Positions 24,182 through 30,762 of a stretch of DNA of 30,762 nucleotides are shown piece after piece. The stretch's first letter is position 1. Every line of letters begins with the position of its first letter. Source of the stretch: JBGPYB01 sp041493035 (GTDB lineage Bacteria > Acidobacteriota > Vicinamibacteria > Fen-336); assembly GCA_041493035.1 (NCBI GenBank), contig JBGPYB010000043.1, positions 1 through 30,762 of the forward strand, written 5' to 3'. A program made the position numbers and the translations under genes. The notes under the pieces are model-generated. The model worked only from the letters and a program-made list of their open reading frames with translations, had not been told where the DNA came from and made no database searches.

Positions 24182-25021
24182 TCAGTTGGAGAGGAAGCGA
24201 ATGCAGCGCGCCAGGGTCTTCTTCAGCTCACGGCGGTCGATCACCAGGTCCAGCATCCCGTGCTCCAGCAGGAACTCGGCGCGCTGGAATCCCTCGGGGA
24301 GCTTCTGGCGAATGGTTTGCTCGATGACTCGCGGCCCCGCGAAGCCGATGAGGGCGCCCGGCTCAGCGACGTTCAGGTCTCCGAGCATCGCGTAGGACGC
24401 CGTGACTCCGCCGGTGGTCGGATCGGTGAGCAGGCTGACGAACGGCAACCCCGATTCATCGAGACGAGCGAGCGCCGCGGAGATCTTGGCCATCTGCATG
24501 AGGGAGAGGGTTCCTTCCATCATCCGTGCTCCACCGGAGCACGAGACCACCACGAGGGGGAGCCGTTCCTTTTGGGCTCGCTCGATGGCCCTGGTCACTT
24601 TCTCTCCGACGACCACCCCCATCGATCCGCCGATGAACCCGTATTCCATCGCCGCCACGACGACCCGGAGGCCCTCCATCGTGCCGACCGCCGAGACGAG
24701 AGCATCCCAGGACGTGGTCTTCGCCCTTCCTTCCTTGAGCCGCGAGGCGTAGGGCTTCGTGTCGCGGAAGGCGAGAGGATCGGCGCTCACGAGCCCCTGG
24801 TCGAACTCCTCCCAGGGGGCGTCGAAGAGGACCTCGAGACGCTCGCGGGCCGAGATGCGGAAGTGGAAGGAGCACTTCGGGCAGACGCTCAGATTCTGCA
24901 CGACCTCCTTGCGGTAGAGGATCTCCTTGCAGGCCCCGCACTTGATCCAGAGCCCTTCGGGCACACGGCTCTCCTGTTCCGACGGCAGGAGTGGAGAGTG
25001 ATCTTTTCGAAACCAGGCCAT
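24182..25021 (-). CDS. accD: Acetyl-CoA carboxylase carboxyltransferase subunit beta
   Basis: A 279-residue AccD. The zinc ribbon has Cys28, 31, 47 and 50 (CGAC and CPKC). The carboxyltransferase core includes GGSMGVVVGEKVTRAIERA, VVSCSGGARMMEG, LLTDPTTGGVTASYAMLGD and FAGPRVIEQT. It forms malonyl-CoA with AccA and the biotin carrier, the first step of fatty acid synthesis. The ATG at 25021 gives MAWFRKDHS, a typical AccD start; the longer frame reads low-complexity residues. No accA, folC or accBC is adjacent. It is 14 nt downstream of a small coiled-coil gene and part of a minus-strand series that starts with a kinase. Confidence 0.96.
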   Translation of the reverse strand: MAWFRKDHSPLLPSEQESRVPEGLWIKCGACKEILYRKEVVQNLSVCPKCSFHFRISARERLEVLFDAPWEEFDQGLVSADPLAFRDTKPYASRLKEGRAKTTSWDALVSAVGTMEGLRVVVAAMEYGFIGGSMGVVVGEKVTRAIERAQKERLPLVVVSCSGGARMMEGTLSLMQMAKISAALARLDESGLPFVSLLTDPTTGGVTASYAMLGDLNVAEPGALIGFAGPRVIEQTIRQKLPEGFQRAEFLLEHGMLDLVIDRRELKKTLARCIRFLSN

Positions 25022-25035
25022 TGGGGGGGAGGGAG

Positions 25036-25266
25036 CTAGTCGCCCGCGGCCTCGTCCTCCTTCTCCAGGTCGTTCTCGATCCCCAGGATCTTGCACGCCC
25101 CGTCGTAGATCTGCTTCGCGGCGTTCTTGGCGTTCTGCAACTCCGCCAACCGCTCCTTGACCTTGGCCAGCTCTTCCTCGATCTGGCCGTTCAGGTCGCC
25201 AATCTGCTTGCGCGTGATCTCCAGCGTCTGCTGGTAGAACTGCGCCTGGTCCTTCGAGAGCGCCAT
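25036..25266 (-). CDS. Small conserved-looking coiled-coil protein
   Basis: A 76-residue, highly charged protein with no signal or membrane segment. The middle (about 8-50) is helical with heptad-like spacing (QQTLEITRKQIGDLNGQIEEELAKVKERLAELQ), so probably a coiled coil; the end is acidic. Strong ribosome-binding site GGAGGAGG upstream of the ATG and placement 27 nt after the kinase gene and 14 nt before accD argue that it is a real gene. I do not recognise the family. It might be a small regulator or a substrate or adaptor of the adjacent kinase, but nothing in the sequence proves it. Confidence 0.7.
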   Translation of the reverse strand: MALSKDQAQFYQQTLEITRKQIGDLNGQIEEELAKVKERLAELQNAKNAAKQIYDGACKILGIENDLEKEDEAAGD

Positions 25267-25293
25267 CGTGCGGTCCTCCTCCGTATCTCTTCG

Positions 25294-27345
25294 CTACTTG
25301 ATGCCGAAACGCTTCAGGAGCTTGCTGATGCCGCCCTGGTCCTTCTTCGCTTCCGCCGGCTCCTCGACAGGACCGGACTCGGCTTCGCTCCCGTCGAGGT
25401 CGATCTCGATCCCATCGTCCGCCGGCTCCCCCTCAAAGGGTCCCACCGCCGCGGGCAGAGACCCCGCAAAGAGCGCCTCCATGAAGCGGGCGAGCTCGCT
25501 GGCCGCCGGCGGCTGCCGTTCATGAAGGACGCGCTCCAGGTCGCGATACATCTCCGACGCGTCCTGGTAGCGCTGCTCGGGGTTCTTTTCGAGGGCCTTC
25601 ATCACCACGCGCTCGAGCGTCTCCGGGACCCGCGGATTGCGCGCGCGGGGGGGCTCTATTCGGCACTCCCGAACCATCTCGAGGATTCCCTTCTCCGACG
25701 CGCCGAGGAACGGCTTGGAGTCGGTGATCATCTCGTAGAAGACGACACCCAGCGAGAACACGTCGGAGCGGCGGTCCATCGGTGCCCCGGACGCCTGCTC
25801 AGGGCTCATGTAGAGAAGCTTCCCTCGAAGCGCGCCGCGATCGGTCGTCGAGGCCTTGGACGTGGCCTTCGCGATGCCGAAGTCGGTAAGTTTCACCTCC
25901 CCCTCGAAGGAGATGAGGATGTTCTGGGGGCTGATGTCGCGATGGACGATCTTGAGGGGGCGGCCGGCCTCGTCCTTGTTGCGATGGGCGTACTCGAGGG
26001 CCGAGCATACCCGGCTGATGACGAGGACGGAAAGGTCCAAGGGGATGCGGGAGCCCTTTTCCTTTGCCCGCTTCAGGATTGTCCGCAGGTCCTTCCCTTG
26101 AACGTATTCCATGGCGATGAAGTAGGTCTTCTCGATCCGCCCCAAGTCGAAGATCTGGACGATGTTTGGGTGGGCCAGCCCCGCGACCATCTTGGCTTCG
26201 TCGATGAACATCTCGACGAATTCCTTGTTGTCGGAGAGGTGGGGGAGGATGCGCTTCACCGCCAGAACCTTCTCGAAGCCCTCGACCCCCGTGCGCTTCG
26301 CGCGGAAGACCTCGGCCATTCCCCCCGCGGCGACCCGTTCCAGCAGGCGGTAGGGGCCGAAGGCATCCGGGCCTGCGTTCTCGGGGGACGTCCCGTCGTC
26401 GGGCGCCGGTGGCACGGCGATCCCCGGGCGCGTGAGGGGGAGCGACAACGCCTCATCCGCGAGGGCAGCGAGGTCGATGACGGCTCGGGTCTCGGGCGCG
26501 GCTTCGATGCTCGGCAGAGCGGCCTGGAACTTGACCTCGAGCCGGCCGGCGGGAGGAGGCGGCGCGTCGCTCGGCGCTGCTGCCTCGATGAAGGTCGAGA
26601 GCATTCGGTCCAGATCTCCCCCGGCCGTTACAACCGGCTCTTCAGCGGAGGTAACAACGGGTTTCGGTTGCGGCTCGACCTGCGGCGCCTGAGCGCGGAT
26701 CGCTTCAGATGTGTGTTCCGATAGCGCGTCGAGCAAGCCTGCAAATTCCTCAGCCGGTTGCGGTTCCGGAACGGCAGCGGTTGGCGCCGGCTGTGGAGCT
26801 GGCGCGGGCGCCGCCTCCTCCTCCGACAGCTGGTCGAGAATCCGACCCACTTCCTGGGCGTCTTCGTCCTCGACCATGGCGCTTTGGGCATTCGCCGGGG
26901 GCGGAGGTTCCTCGGGCGCCGGCTCGGGCGCCACGACCGGCGGCACCTCGGTCAGGGGCGAAACCTCCGGTTCTTCCATCGCCGAGAACACGTCCAGGAG
27001 CGCGTCGACCTCGGCTCCGCCTGCGGCGATCGGGGATGCCGCCGGCTTGTGGATGGGTGCTGACGGGGGGAGCGCGGGCGCCTTGCGAACGGCGGCGCCG
27101 CCGTCGAAAGCGTCGACGAGGCCGGCCATTTCTTCGGCAGGGACCGCCACCGCCTTTGGCGCCACCTCCTGCGGGCGGTGCTTTTCGGCGATCTGGACCT
27201 TGACAGGTCCCCCGCGCGTCGGAGGCCGGGGGTTCGCGGTCGTCAGTGGGGCGTCGACGAGATCGCCGAAGAGATCCTCGGCCGTGAACAGACCCTCGGC
27301 GGATCCCTCGGCCGAGTCCTCCGGCTGTGTGGCCGATCCCGGCAT
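25294..27345 (-). CDS. Hanks-type Ser/Thr protein kinase with long disordered N-terminus
   Basis: About 683 residues. Residues 1-325 are Pro/Ala/Glu-rich and probably disordered, carrying several similar short hydrophobic motifs (for example GLVDAF, ALLDVFS, RILDQLS, GLLDALS, RMLSTF). The kinase domain (about 330-600) is complete: Gly loop VAAGGMAEVF, Lys364 (LAVKRIL), HRD with catalytic Asp470 (HRDISPQN), DFG at 488-490, SPEQ activation-loop end and RSDVFSLG. The C-terminal region (about 620-683) is acidic, ending in a basic LLKRFGIK; there is no transmembrane helix, so the kinase is cytosolic. The start is uncertain: ATG 27345 is chosen, but in-frame TTG codons lie upstream. It is followed by the coiled-coil gene and accD, and faces the pseudokinase gene across the permease remnant. 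Confidence 0.9.
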   Translation of the reverse strand: MPGSATQPEDSAEGSAEGLFTAEDLFGDLVDAPLTTANPRPPTRGGPVKVQIAEKHRPQEVAPKAVAVPAEEMAGLVDAFDGGAAVRKAPALPPSAPIHKPAASPIAAGGAEVDALLDVFSAMEEPEVSPLTEVPPVVAPEPAPEEPPPPANAQSAMVEDEDAQEVGRILDQLSEEEAAPAPAPQPAPTAAVPEPQPAEEFAGLLDALSEHTSEAIRAQAPQVEPQPKPVVTSAEEPVVTAGGDLDRMLSTFIEAAAPSDAPPPPAGRLEVKFQAALPSIEAAPETRAVIDLAALADEALSLPLTRPGIAVPPAPDDGTSPENAGPDAFGPYRLLERVAAGGMAEVFRAKRTGVEGFEKVLAVKRILPHLSDNKEFVEMFIDEAKMVAGLAHPNIVQIFDLGRIEKTYFIAMEYVQGKDLRTILKRAKEKGSRIPLDLSVLVISRVCSALEYAHRNKDEAGRPLKIVHRDISPQNILISFEGEVKLTDFGIAKATSKASTTDRGALRGKLLYMSPEQASGAPMDRRSDVFSLGVVFYEMITDSKPFLGASEKGILEMVRECRIEPPRARNPRVPETLERVVMKALEKNPEQRYQDASEMYRDLERVLHERQPPAASELARFMEALFAGSLPAAVGPFEGEPADDGIEIDLDGSEAESGPVEEPAEAKKDQGGISKLLKRFGIK

Positions 27346-27411
27346 GTCCTTACGGATCAAGATCCTTCGAGGATAGCTAGCCGCCCCGCCCAAGTCAACG
27401 CTCTGACCGCT

Positions 27412-27956
27412 TCAGGGGGAAGCACGCCTCCAATAGACGTAGGCGGGGATTCCGAGCAGGGTCAGCACGATCCCACGCCCCGAGTAGACCGGGTTAGCCA
27501 CCGGGATGCAGATCAGGAAGAAGCTCGACACCAGGATATAGAGAACGGGATGGGTGGGGTAGCCCCAGACGCGGTACGGGCGCGGAAAGAGTCCCACCAC
27601 CGTCAACACGGTGAACAGCAAGGAGCAAAAGGCCGTTTGGTCCAGCAGGTTGCCGTAGGTTCCGGTGAGGGTCAGAAGCGCCGCCACCGGGTGCACGCGC
27701 CCAACGCTCTCCCGGTTCGCGGCAGCGCCGCAGCCATCTCGCCGTGGGACAGAGCCCCCGCCAGCGTCAAGAAGCCGCCGAGGATCCTGAGGCCCAGGAG
27801 AAGTCTTGGCGTCTCGATCATGCCCGCCATGTACGAGGGGGCGAAGAAAATACCGGAACCGATGACGCTGCCGACGATCAGGGCCGTCGCGTCGAGAAGG
27901 CCGAGGCCCCGCACCAGGCCGGATTCGGTAGCGTGCGTGCCACCGGCATCTGCCAT
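27412..27956 (-). pseudogene. Amino-acid/polyamine permease (APC family) remnant
   Basis: Two ends of one permease survive. The 5' piece (27956 to about 27680) encodes MADAGGTH then GLLDATALIVGSVIGSGIFF, the APC first-helix signature, a second helix and ALPRTG, which normally precedes helix 3. The 3' piece (to 27412), in another frame, encodes LTGTYGNLLDQ, the last two helices, PRPYRVWGYP and AYVYWRR, the usual C-terminus. The roughly 250 residues in between are absent. The 3' piece also seems to lack short linker segments seen in relatives (after HP, and between VGLF and PRPYR). This fits a gene decaying by repeated deletions. It lies 66 nt upstream of the kinase. Confidence 0.8.
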
Positions 27957-28000
27957 GGCCTGTCTCCTCGCAAAGCCGCGGCAGGTTGGCACAACGCTGC

Positions 28001-28006
28001 TATAAT
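28001..28006 (+). promoter_or_regulatory. Perfect -10 hexamer upstream of the solenoid-pseudokinase gene
   Basis: TATAAT, rare in this GC-rich region, lies 40 nt before the ATG, giving a leader of about 33 nt that includes AGAAGG (28037-28042). There is no good -35 17 nt upstream; TTGGCA at 27986-27991 is only 9 nt away. It sits in the 90-bp spacer shared with the divergent permease remnant. Confidence 0.5.
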
Positions 28007-28046
28007 CCTTCCGCTCAAAACTCTACCAGGGACCCCAGAAGGCTCA

Positions 28047-30398
28047 ATGGATTTCATCTTCTCCCTCTTCGACAACCCCTTCGTTCTCGCGGGTGTCGGC
28101 CTCGTCGTTCTCTACTTCGTGTACACCAAGGTTCTCTCCGGACTCCGCATCGGGTCGGGTGGTGGCGGGGGCTTCGAGGCCATCCTTGGGAAGCTCCTCG
28201 GTTCCCGCTACGCCGACGCGAAGATCGAGCGCGCCGTCGCCCGACAGAAGAAGCAGGGGAATTTTCTCGGCGCCGGGAGGCTTTACGAGGATATCGAGAA
28301 GCTTCCCCAGGCGGTCGAGGCTTACATCGAGGGGCAGGAATACTACGCGGCCGCCGGCACGCTCGAGCGGATGGGGAAGATGGAGCGCGCGGCGGAGATG
28401 TACATGCAGGCGGGAGACTACAAGAAAGCCGCGCAGCTCTTCACCGAAACCGGCAAGCCGGCCAAGGCTGCGGCTCTCTTTCTCGAGAAGGGGAACACCC
28501 TCGAGGCGGCGCGCCTCTTTGGCGTCGCGCAGGAGTGGGGGAAGTCGGCCGACCTCTACGCGAAGAGCGGCTACCCACTCCGCGCCGCCGAGGCCTACGA
28601 AAAGAAGGGCGATTTCCTGAAGGCCGCCGAGTGCCACGAGAAGCACTTCATGGAGAACGTCTCCTACTCCACGACGTACTCCTCCACTGCCTCCAACGCG
28701 GACCAGAAGAGCGCTCTCCTGGCGGGGCGTCTCTTCGAGAAAGCCGGCGACCTGAACCGCGCCTTCCAGATCTACAGCAAAGGGAACTACTTCAAGCAGG
28801 CCGCCGGGGCTCTGGTGACCCTCGGACAGCCCGGGAAGGCCGCGGAGCTCTTCATGCGGGCGGAGGACCCCGAGAGTGCGGCGCAGGCCTACGAGCAGGC
28901 TGGGGAGGTCGTGAAGGCGGCGACGCTGCGCGGCGAGGTGGCCCTGAAGTCCGACCGTGTAGCCGAGGCCGCGGCGTTTTTTCAGCAGGGACAGGACTAC
29001 CTGCGGTCCGCCGAACTTTTCGAATCCATCGGCAAGCTCGCCGAAGCCGCCGGCGCGTACGAAGCCGGGGATAGTTTCGTGGCGGCCGGCGGCGTCTACG
29101 TCCGGGCCGGACTCAAGGACCGGGCCGCGGCGAGCTACGAGCGGGGTGGGGAGTTCGAAACGGCGGCCAAATTCTACGAGGAGTCGGGCAACGGTGCGAA
29201 GGCGATAGAGCTCTACGAGAAGGCGGGACTCACCTTCAAGAGCGGTGAAGCTGCTGCCAAGGCGGGGGAGCGGGACACGGCCATTGCTCTATTACAGAGG
29301 GTGGTGCCCCAGGACGAGAACTACCGGCCAGCCGCGGAGCTTCTCGCGCGCCTCTTCATCGAAGGCAAGATGCCCGGCCTCGCTGTCGAGCGTCTGCAAA
29401 AGGTCCTGGGCGCGGATCCCGTTGCAGCGGCCAACCTCGATCTCAACTATTGGCTTGGCGCGGCCTACGAAGCCTCGGGGAACGGCCGTGAGGCCCTCGC
29501 GGTATACAAGAAAGTCCTGGCCGAGGACCTCCGGTTCCGTGACGTCGAAAAGCGCGTAGCGCGTCTCGAAGCCGCGGGCGCCGCGACGGCGCCGGTCGCG
29601 GGTCGCCCCACAGCCCCGGCGCCCGTCGCAACCGCCGCGCCCCGGCCAGCCGGCGCGAAAGCCCCGCGTTTCGCGCGCAAGGAAGAGATCGGCCGCGGGC
29701 CGCTGGGAGCCGTCTATCGTGCCGAGGATGCGAACGACGGTCGCAGCGTGGCACTTCGCATCCTGCCGGCGGCGGCGCTGCGCGGAGAGGGGGTGCAGGC
29801 GAATCTCGTGACCGACTTAAAGGCAGCCTCGCAACTCTCCCATCCCAACCTCGTCAAGGTGCTGGGCTTCATCGACCTCGGCGGGGAACGGGGCATCGTC
29901 ACGGAGCTCGTCAGCGGGCGCAATCTGGGCGAGGCGCTCAAGGGAGGGCACAAGATGGCCTTCCAGCAAGTCCATAGCCTCGGGCGGCTCCTGGCCCAAG
30001 CCCTTGCCTTCATCCACGGCAAGGGAATCATCCACGGCTCCATCCAGCCTTCGAACGTGATGGTCGCGGCGGGAGTCGTCAAGATCGCCGACATCGGTTT
30101 GGGCCGGATCGCTTTCCCTTTCGCCCCAGCCGACAACTATCGGGCCCCCGAGAACCAACTCGACGCGGCGGGCGACTTGTACGCGATGGCGGCGATCCTG
30201 TACCACCTGCTCACCGGCGTTCACCCGAAGACACAGCCGCAGGGCCCCGGCCTTCCCCTTCCGAGCAAGTTGGCCGCCGGCGTCCCCGAGGCCTTCGACA
30301 AGCTGCTCGTGCGCTGCCTCCACCCGAGGCCAGAGCTTCGTTTCGCCCGAGCTGAGGAAGTCCTGGCCGAGCTCAAGGACATGGTCCGCATTGGCTAG
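28047..30398 (+). CDS. Membrane-anchored 13-residue-repeat solenoid protein with C-terminal pseudokinase domain
   Basis: A 783-residue protein. An N-terminal transmembrane helix (about 10-30, VLAGVGLVVLYFVYT) is followed by a Gly-rich link. Residues 71-419 are a helical solenoid of 25 units of exactly 13 residues (consensus G-x4-A-A-x-L-Y-x2-A). They are interrupted by a 20-residue Ser/Thr/Tyr-rich insertion (201-220) and a 4-residue one (299-302). About 420-520 looks like ordinary TPR, then comes a Pro/Ala linker. The kinase-like domain (about 556-783) keeps the Gly loop (GRGPLG), DIG (682-684), Asn670 and APEN, but has Arg571 in place of the ATP-anchoring Lys, Asp for the helix-C Glu, and HGS (663-665) for HRD. 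It is most likely an inactive, ligand- or partner-binding scaffold. The ATG has AGAAGG 4 nt upstream. Confidence 0.88.
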   Translation: MDFIFSLFDNPFVLAGVGLVVLYFVYTKVLSGLRIGSGGGGGFEAILGKLLGSRYADAKIERAVARQKKQGNFLGAGRLYEDIEKLPQAVEAYIEGQEYYAAAGTLERMGKMERAAEMYMQAGDYKKAAQLFTETGKPAKAAALFLEKGNTLEAARLFGVAQEWGKSADLYAKSGYPLRAAEAYEKKGDFLKAAECHEKHFMENVSYSTTYSSTASNADQKSALLAGRLFEKAGDLNRAFQIYSKGNYFKQAAGALVTLGQPGKAAELFMRAEDPESAAQAYEQAGEVVKAATLRGEVALKSDRVAEAAAFFQQGQDYLRSAELFESIGKLAEAAGAYEAGDSFVAAGGVYVRAGLKDRAAASYERGGEFETAAKFYEESGNGAKAIELYEKAGLTFKSGEAAAKAGERDTAIALLQRVVPQDENYRPAAELLARLFIEGKMPGLAVERLQKVLGADPVAAANLDLNYWLGAAYEASGNGREALAVYKKVLAEDLRFRDVEKRVARLEAAGAATAPVAGRPTAPAPVATAAPRPAGAKAPRFARKEEIGRGPLGAVYRAEDANDGRSVALRILPAAALRGEGVQANLVTDLKAASQLSHPNLVKVLGFIDLGGERGIVTELVSGRNLGEALKGGHKMAFQQVHSLGRLLAQALAFIHGKGIIHGSIQPSNVMVAAGVVKIADIGLGRIAFPFAPADNYRAPENQLDAAGDLYAMAAILYHLLTGVHPKTQPQGPGLPLPSKLAAGVPEAFDKLLVRCLHPRPELRFARAEEVLAELKDMVRIG
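28257..29303 (+). repeat. Tandem 39-bp coding repeat (13-residue solenoid units)
   Basis: Twenty-five diverged 39-bp units encode helices such as GKMERAAEMYMQA, GDYKKAAQLFTET, GKPAKAAALFLEK, GQPGKAAELFMRA and GEFETAAKFYEES. Spacing is exact except for insertions at residues 201-220 (28647-28706) and 299-302. The units are similar at protein level but not identical in DNA, so this is old and selected rather than a recent expansion. Confidence 0.85.
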
Positions 30399-30762
30399 CG
30401 GGCGCCCCGCCTGCCCCCTCTGCCGCGAGCGTCGCGGGAAGCGACTCTGCCCGGCCAAAGGGGTGGAGATCTGCGCGCACTGCTGCGGGACGAAGCGTCG
30501 CGTCGAGATCGACTGCCCCGGCGACTGCGCGTATCTCACGGGCAGCCACGCGCCGGCCTGGGAGGGGCGCGAGACGGAGCGCCGTCGAGACGCGCGTCGC
30601 CTGGCGCCGTTCCTCCAGGATCTGAGCGATATCCAGGCCCGACTCTTCTTCTTGGCCCTCTCGGGAATCGGTGCGCTGCGGGCGCGACGGCGCGACCTCG
30701 ACGATCGGCTCCTCGGCCAGGCGGTCAGCGCTCTTCGGAAGACAGTGGAGACTCGGGCTCGG
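30391..30762 (+). CDS. Eight-Cys putative zinc-binding protein, 5' part (continues beyond window)
   Basis: An open frame of 124 codons runs to the window end. It begins with TTG overlapping the pseudokinase stop by 8 nt, with AAGGAC 11 nt upstream. The N-terminus has eight Cys at 8, 11, 20, 28, 31, 32, 42 and 46, in the order CPLC, LCPAKG, ICAHCCG, IDCPGDC. This suggests two zinc sites. The rest (about 60-124) is Arg/Leu-rich and helical (FLQDLSDIQARLFFLAL). I recall no named family, though CPxxC plus CxxCCG proteins occur in Acidobacteriota-like genomes. The overlap suggests coupled translation with the pseudokinase and possibly a shared function. Confidence 0.75.
   Translation, partial: MASGRPACPLCRERRGKRLCPAKGVEICAHCCGTKRRVEIDCPGDCAYLTGSHAPAWEGRETERRRDARRLAPFLQDLSDIQARLFFLALSGIGALRARRRDLDDRLLGQAVSALRKTVETRAR

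Noticed and set aside
27986..28006. TTGGCA as -35 for the TATAAT before the pseudokinase gene
   Set aside because: Spacing is 9 nt, far from the usual 16-18; only the -10 is reported.

Overview
This is a dense, high-GC bacterial chromosomal segment with about 26 real or broken genes and no gap over about 250 bp. No tRNA, rRNA, CRISPR array or insertion sequence was seen. The mix of genes (GC-rich Ser/Thr kinase with a long disordered N-terminus, TPR-like repeat protein fused to a kinase fold, M1 aminopeptidase with HEAT repeats, PilZ proteins, DprE1/DprE2-like pair) suggests a soil-type Acidobacteriota or possibly Myxococcota member. That assignment is inference from gene content; no phylogenetic marker other than accD is present.

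Layout. (1) 2-1581 (+): 3' part of a DprE1-like FAD oxidase, translationally coupled to a DprE2-like short-chain dehydrogenase; this pair resembles the decaprenyl-phospho-ribose 2'-epimerase. (2) 1801-4365 (+): HemL-like class III aminotransferase and an MFS carboxylate-type transporter. (3) 4406-5578 (-): saccharopine dehydrogenase-like oxidoreductase, whose start codon overlaps the divergent start of the next operon. (4) 5577-11963 (+): M1 aminopeptidase, GABA-type aminotransferase, exported amidohydrolase and SDR, tightly spaced. (5) 11980-14023 (-): purU and a collapsed lipoprotein substrate-binding protein pseudogene. (6) 14083-14559 (+): small DUF421 membrane protein. (7) 14571-20520 (-): aldehyde dehydrogenase, tandem PilZ protein, VanX-like dipeptidase, LemA, two TPM-domain proteins and a sarcosine-oxidase-like flavoenzyme. 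(8) 20632-22979 (-): 5-oxoprolinase as pxpA plus a fused pxpB-pxpC. (9) 23071-24174 (+): secreted von Willebrand factor A protein. (10) 24182-27345 (-): Ser/Thr kinase, small coiled-coil protein and accD; an amino-acid permease pseudogene lies just upstream. (11) 28047-30762 (+): membrane-anchored solenoid protein ending in a pseudokinase, overlapped by an 8-Cys putative zinc protein that runs off the window.

How the genes fit. Many products point to peptide and amino-acid use: aminopeptidase, dipeptidase, 5-oxoprolinase (5-oxoproline to glutamate), GABA-type aminotransferase, aldehyde dehydrogenase and amine oxidase. Two amino-acid or peptide uptake genes (substrate-binding protein, APC permease) are each reduced to their two ends by internal deletion.

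The most interesting part is 25294-30762. An apparently active Ser/Thr kinase lies about 0.7 kb from a divergently transcribed membrane protein with 25 units of a strict 13-residue repeat, a Ser/Thr/Tyr-rich insertion, and a kinase fold lacking the ATP-anchoring lysine and the catalytic aspartate. This looks like a kinase/pseudokinase scaffold pair; a functional link is inference from proximity.
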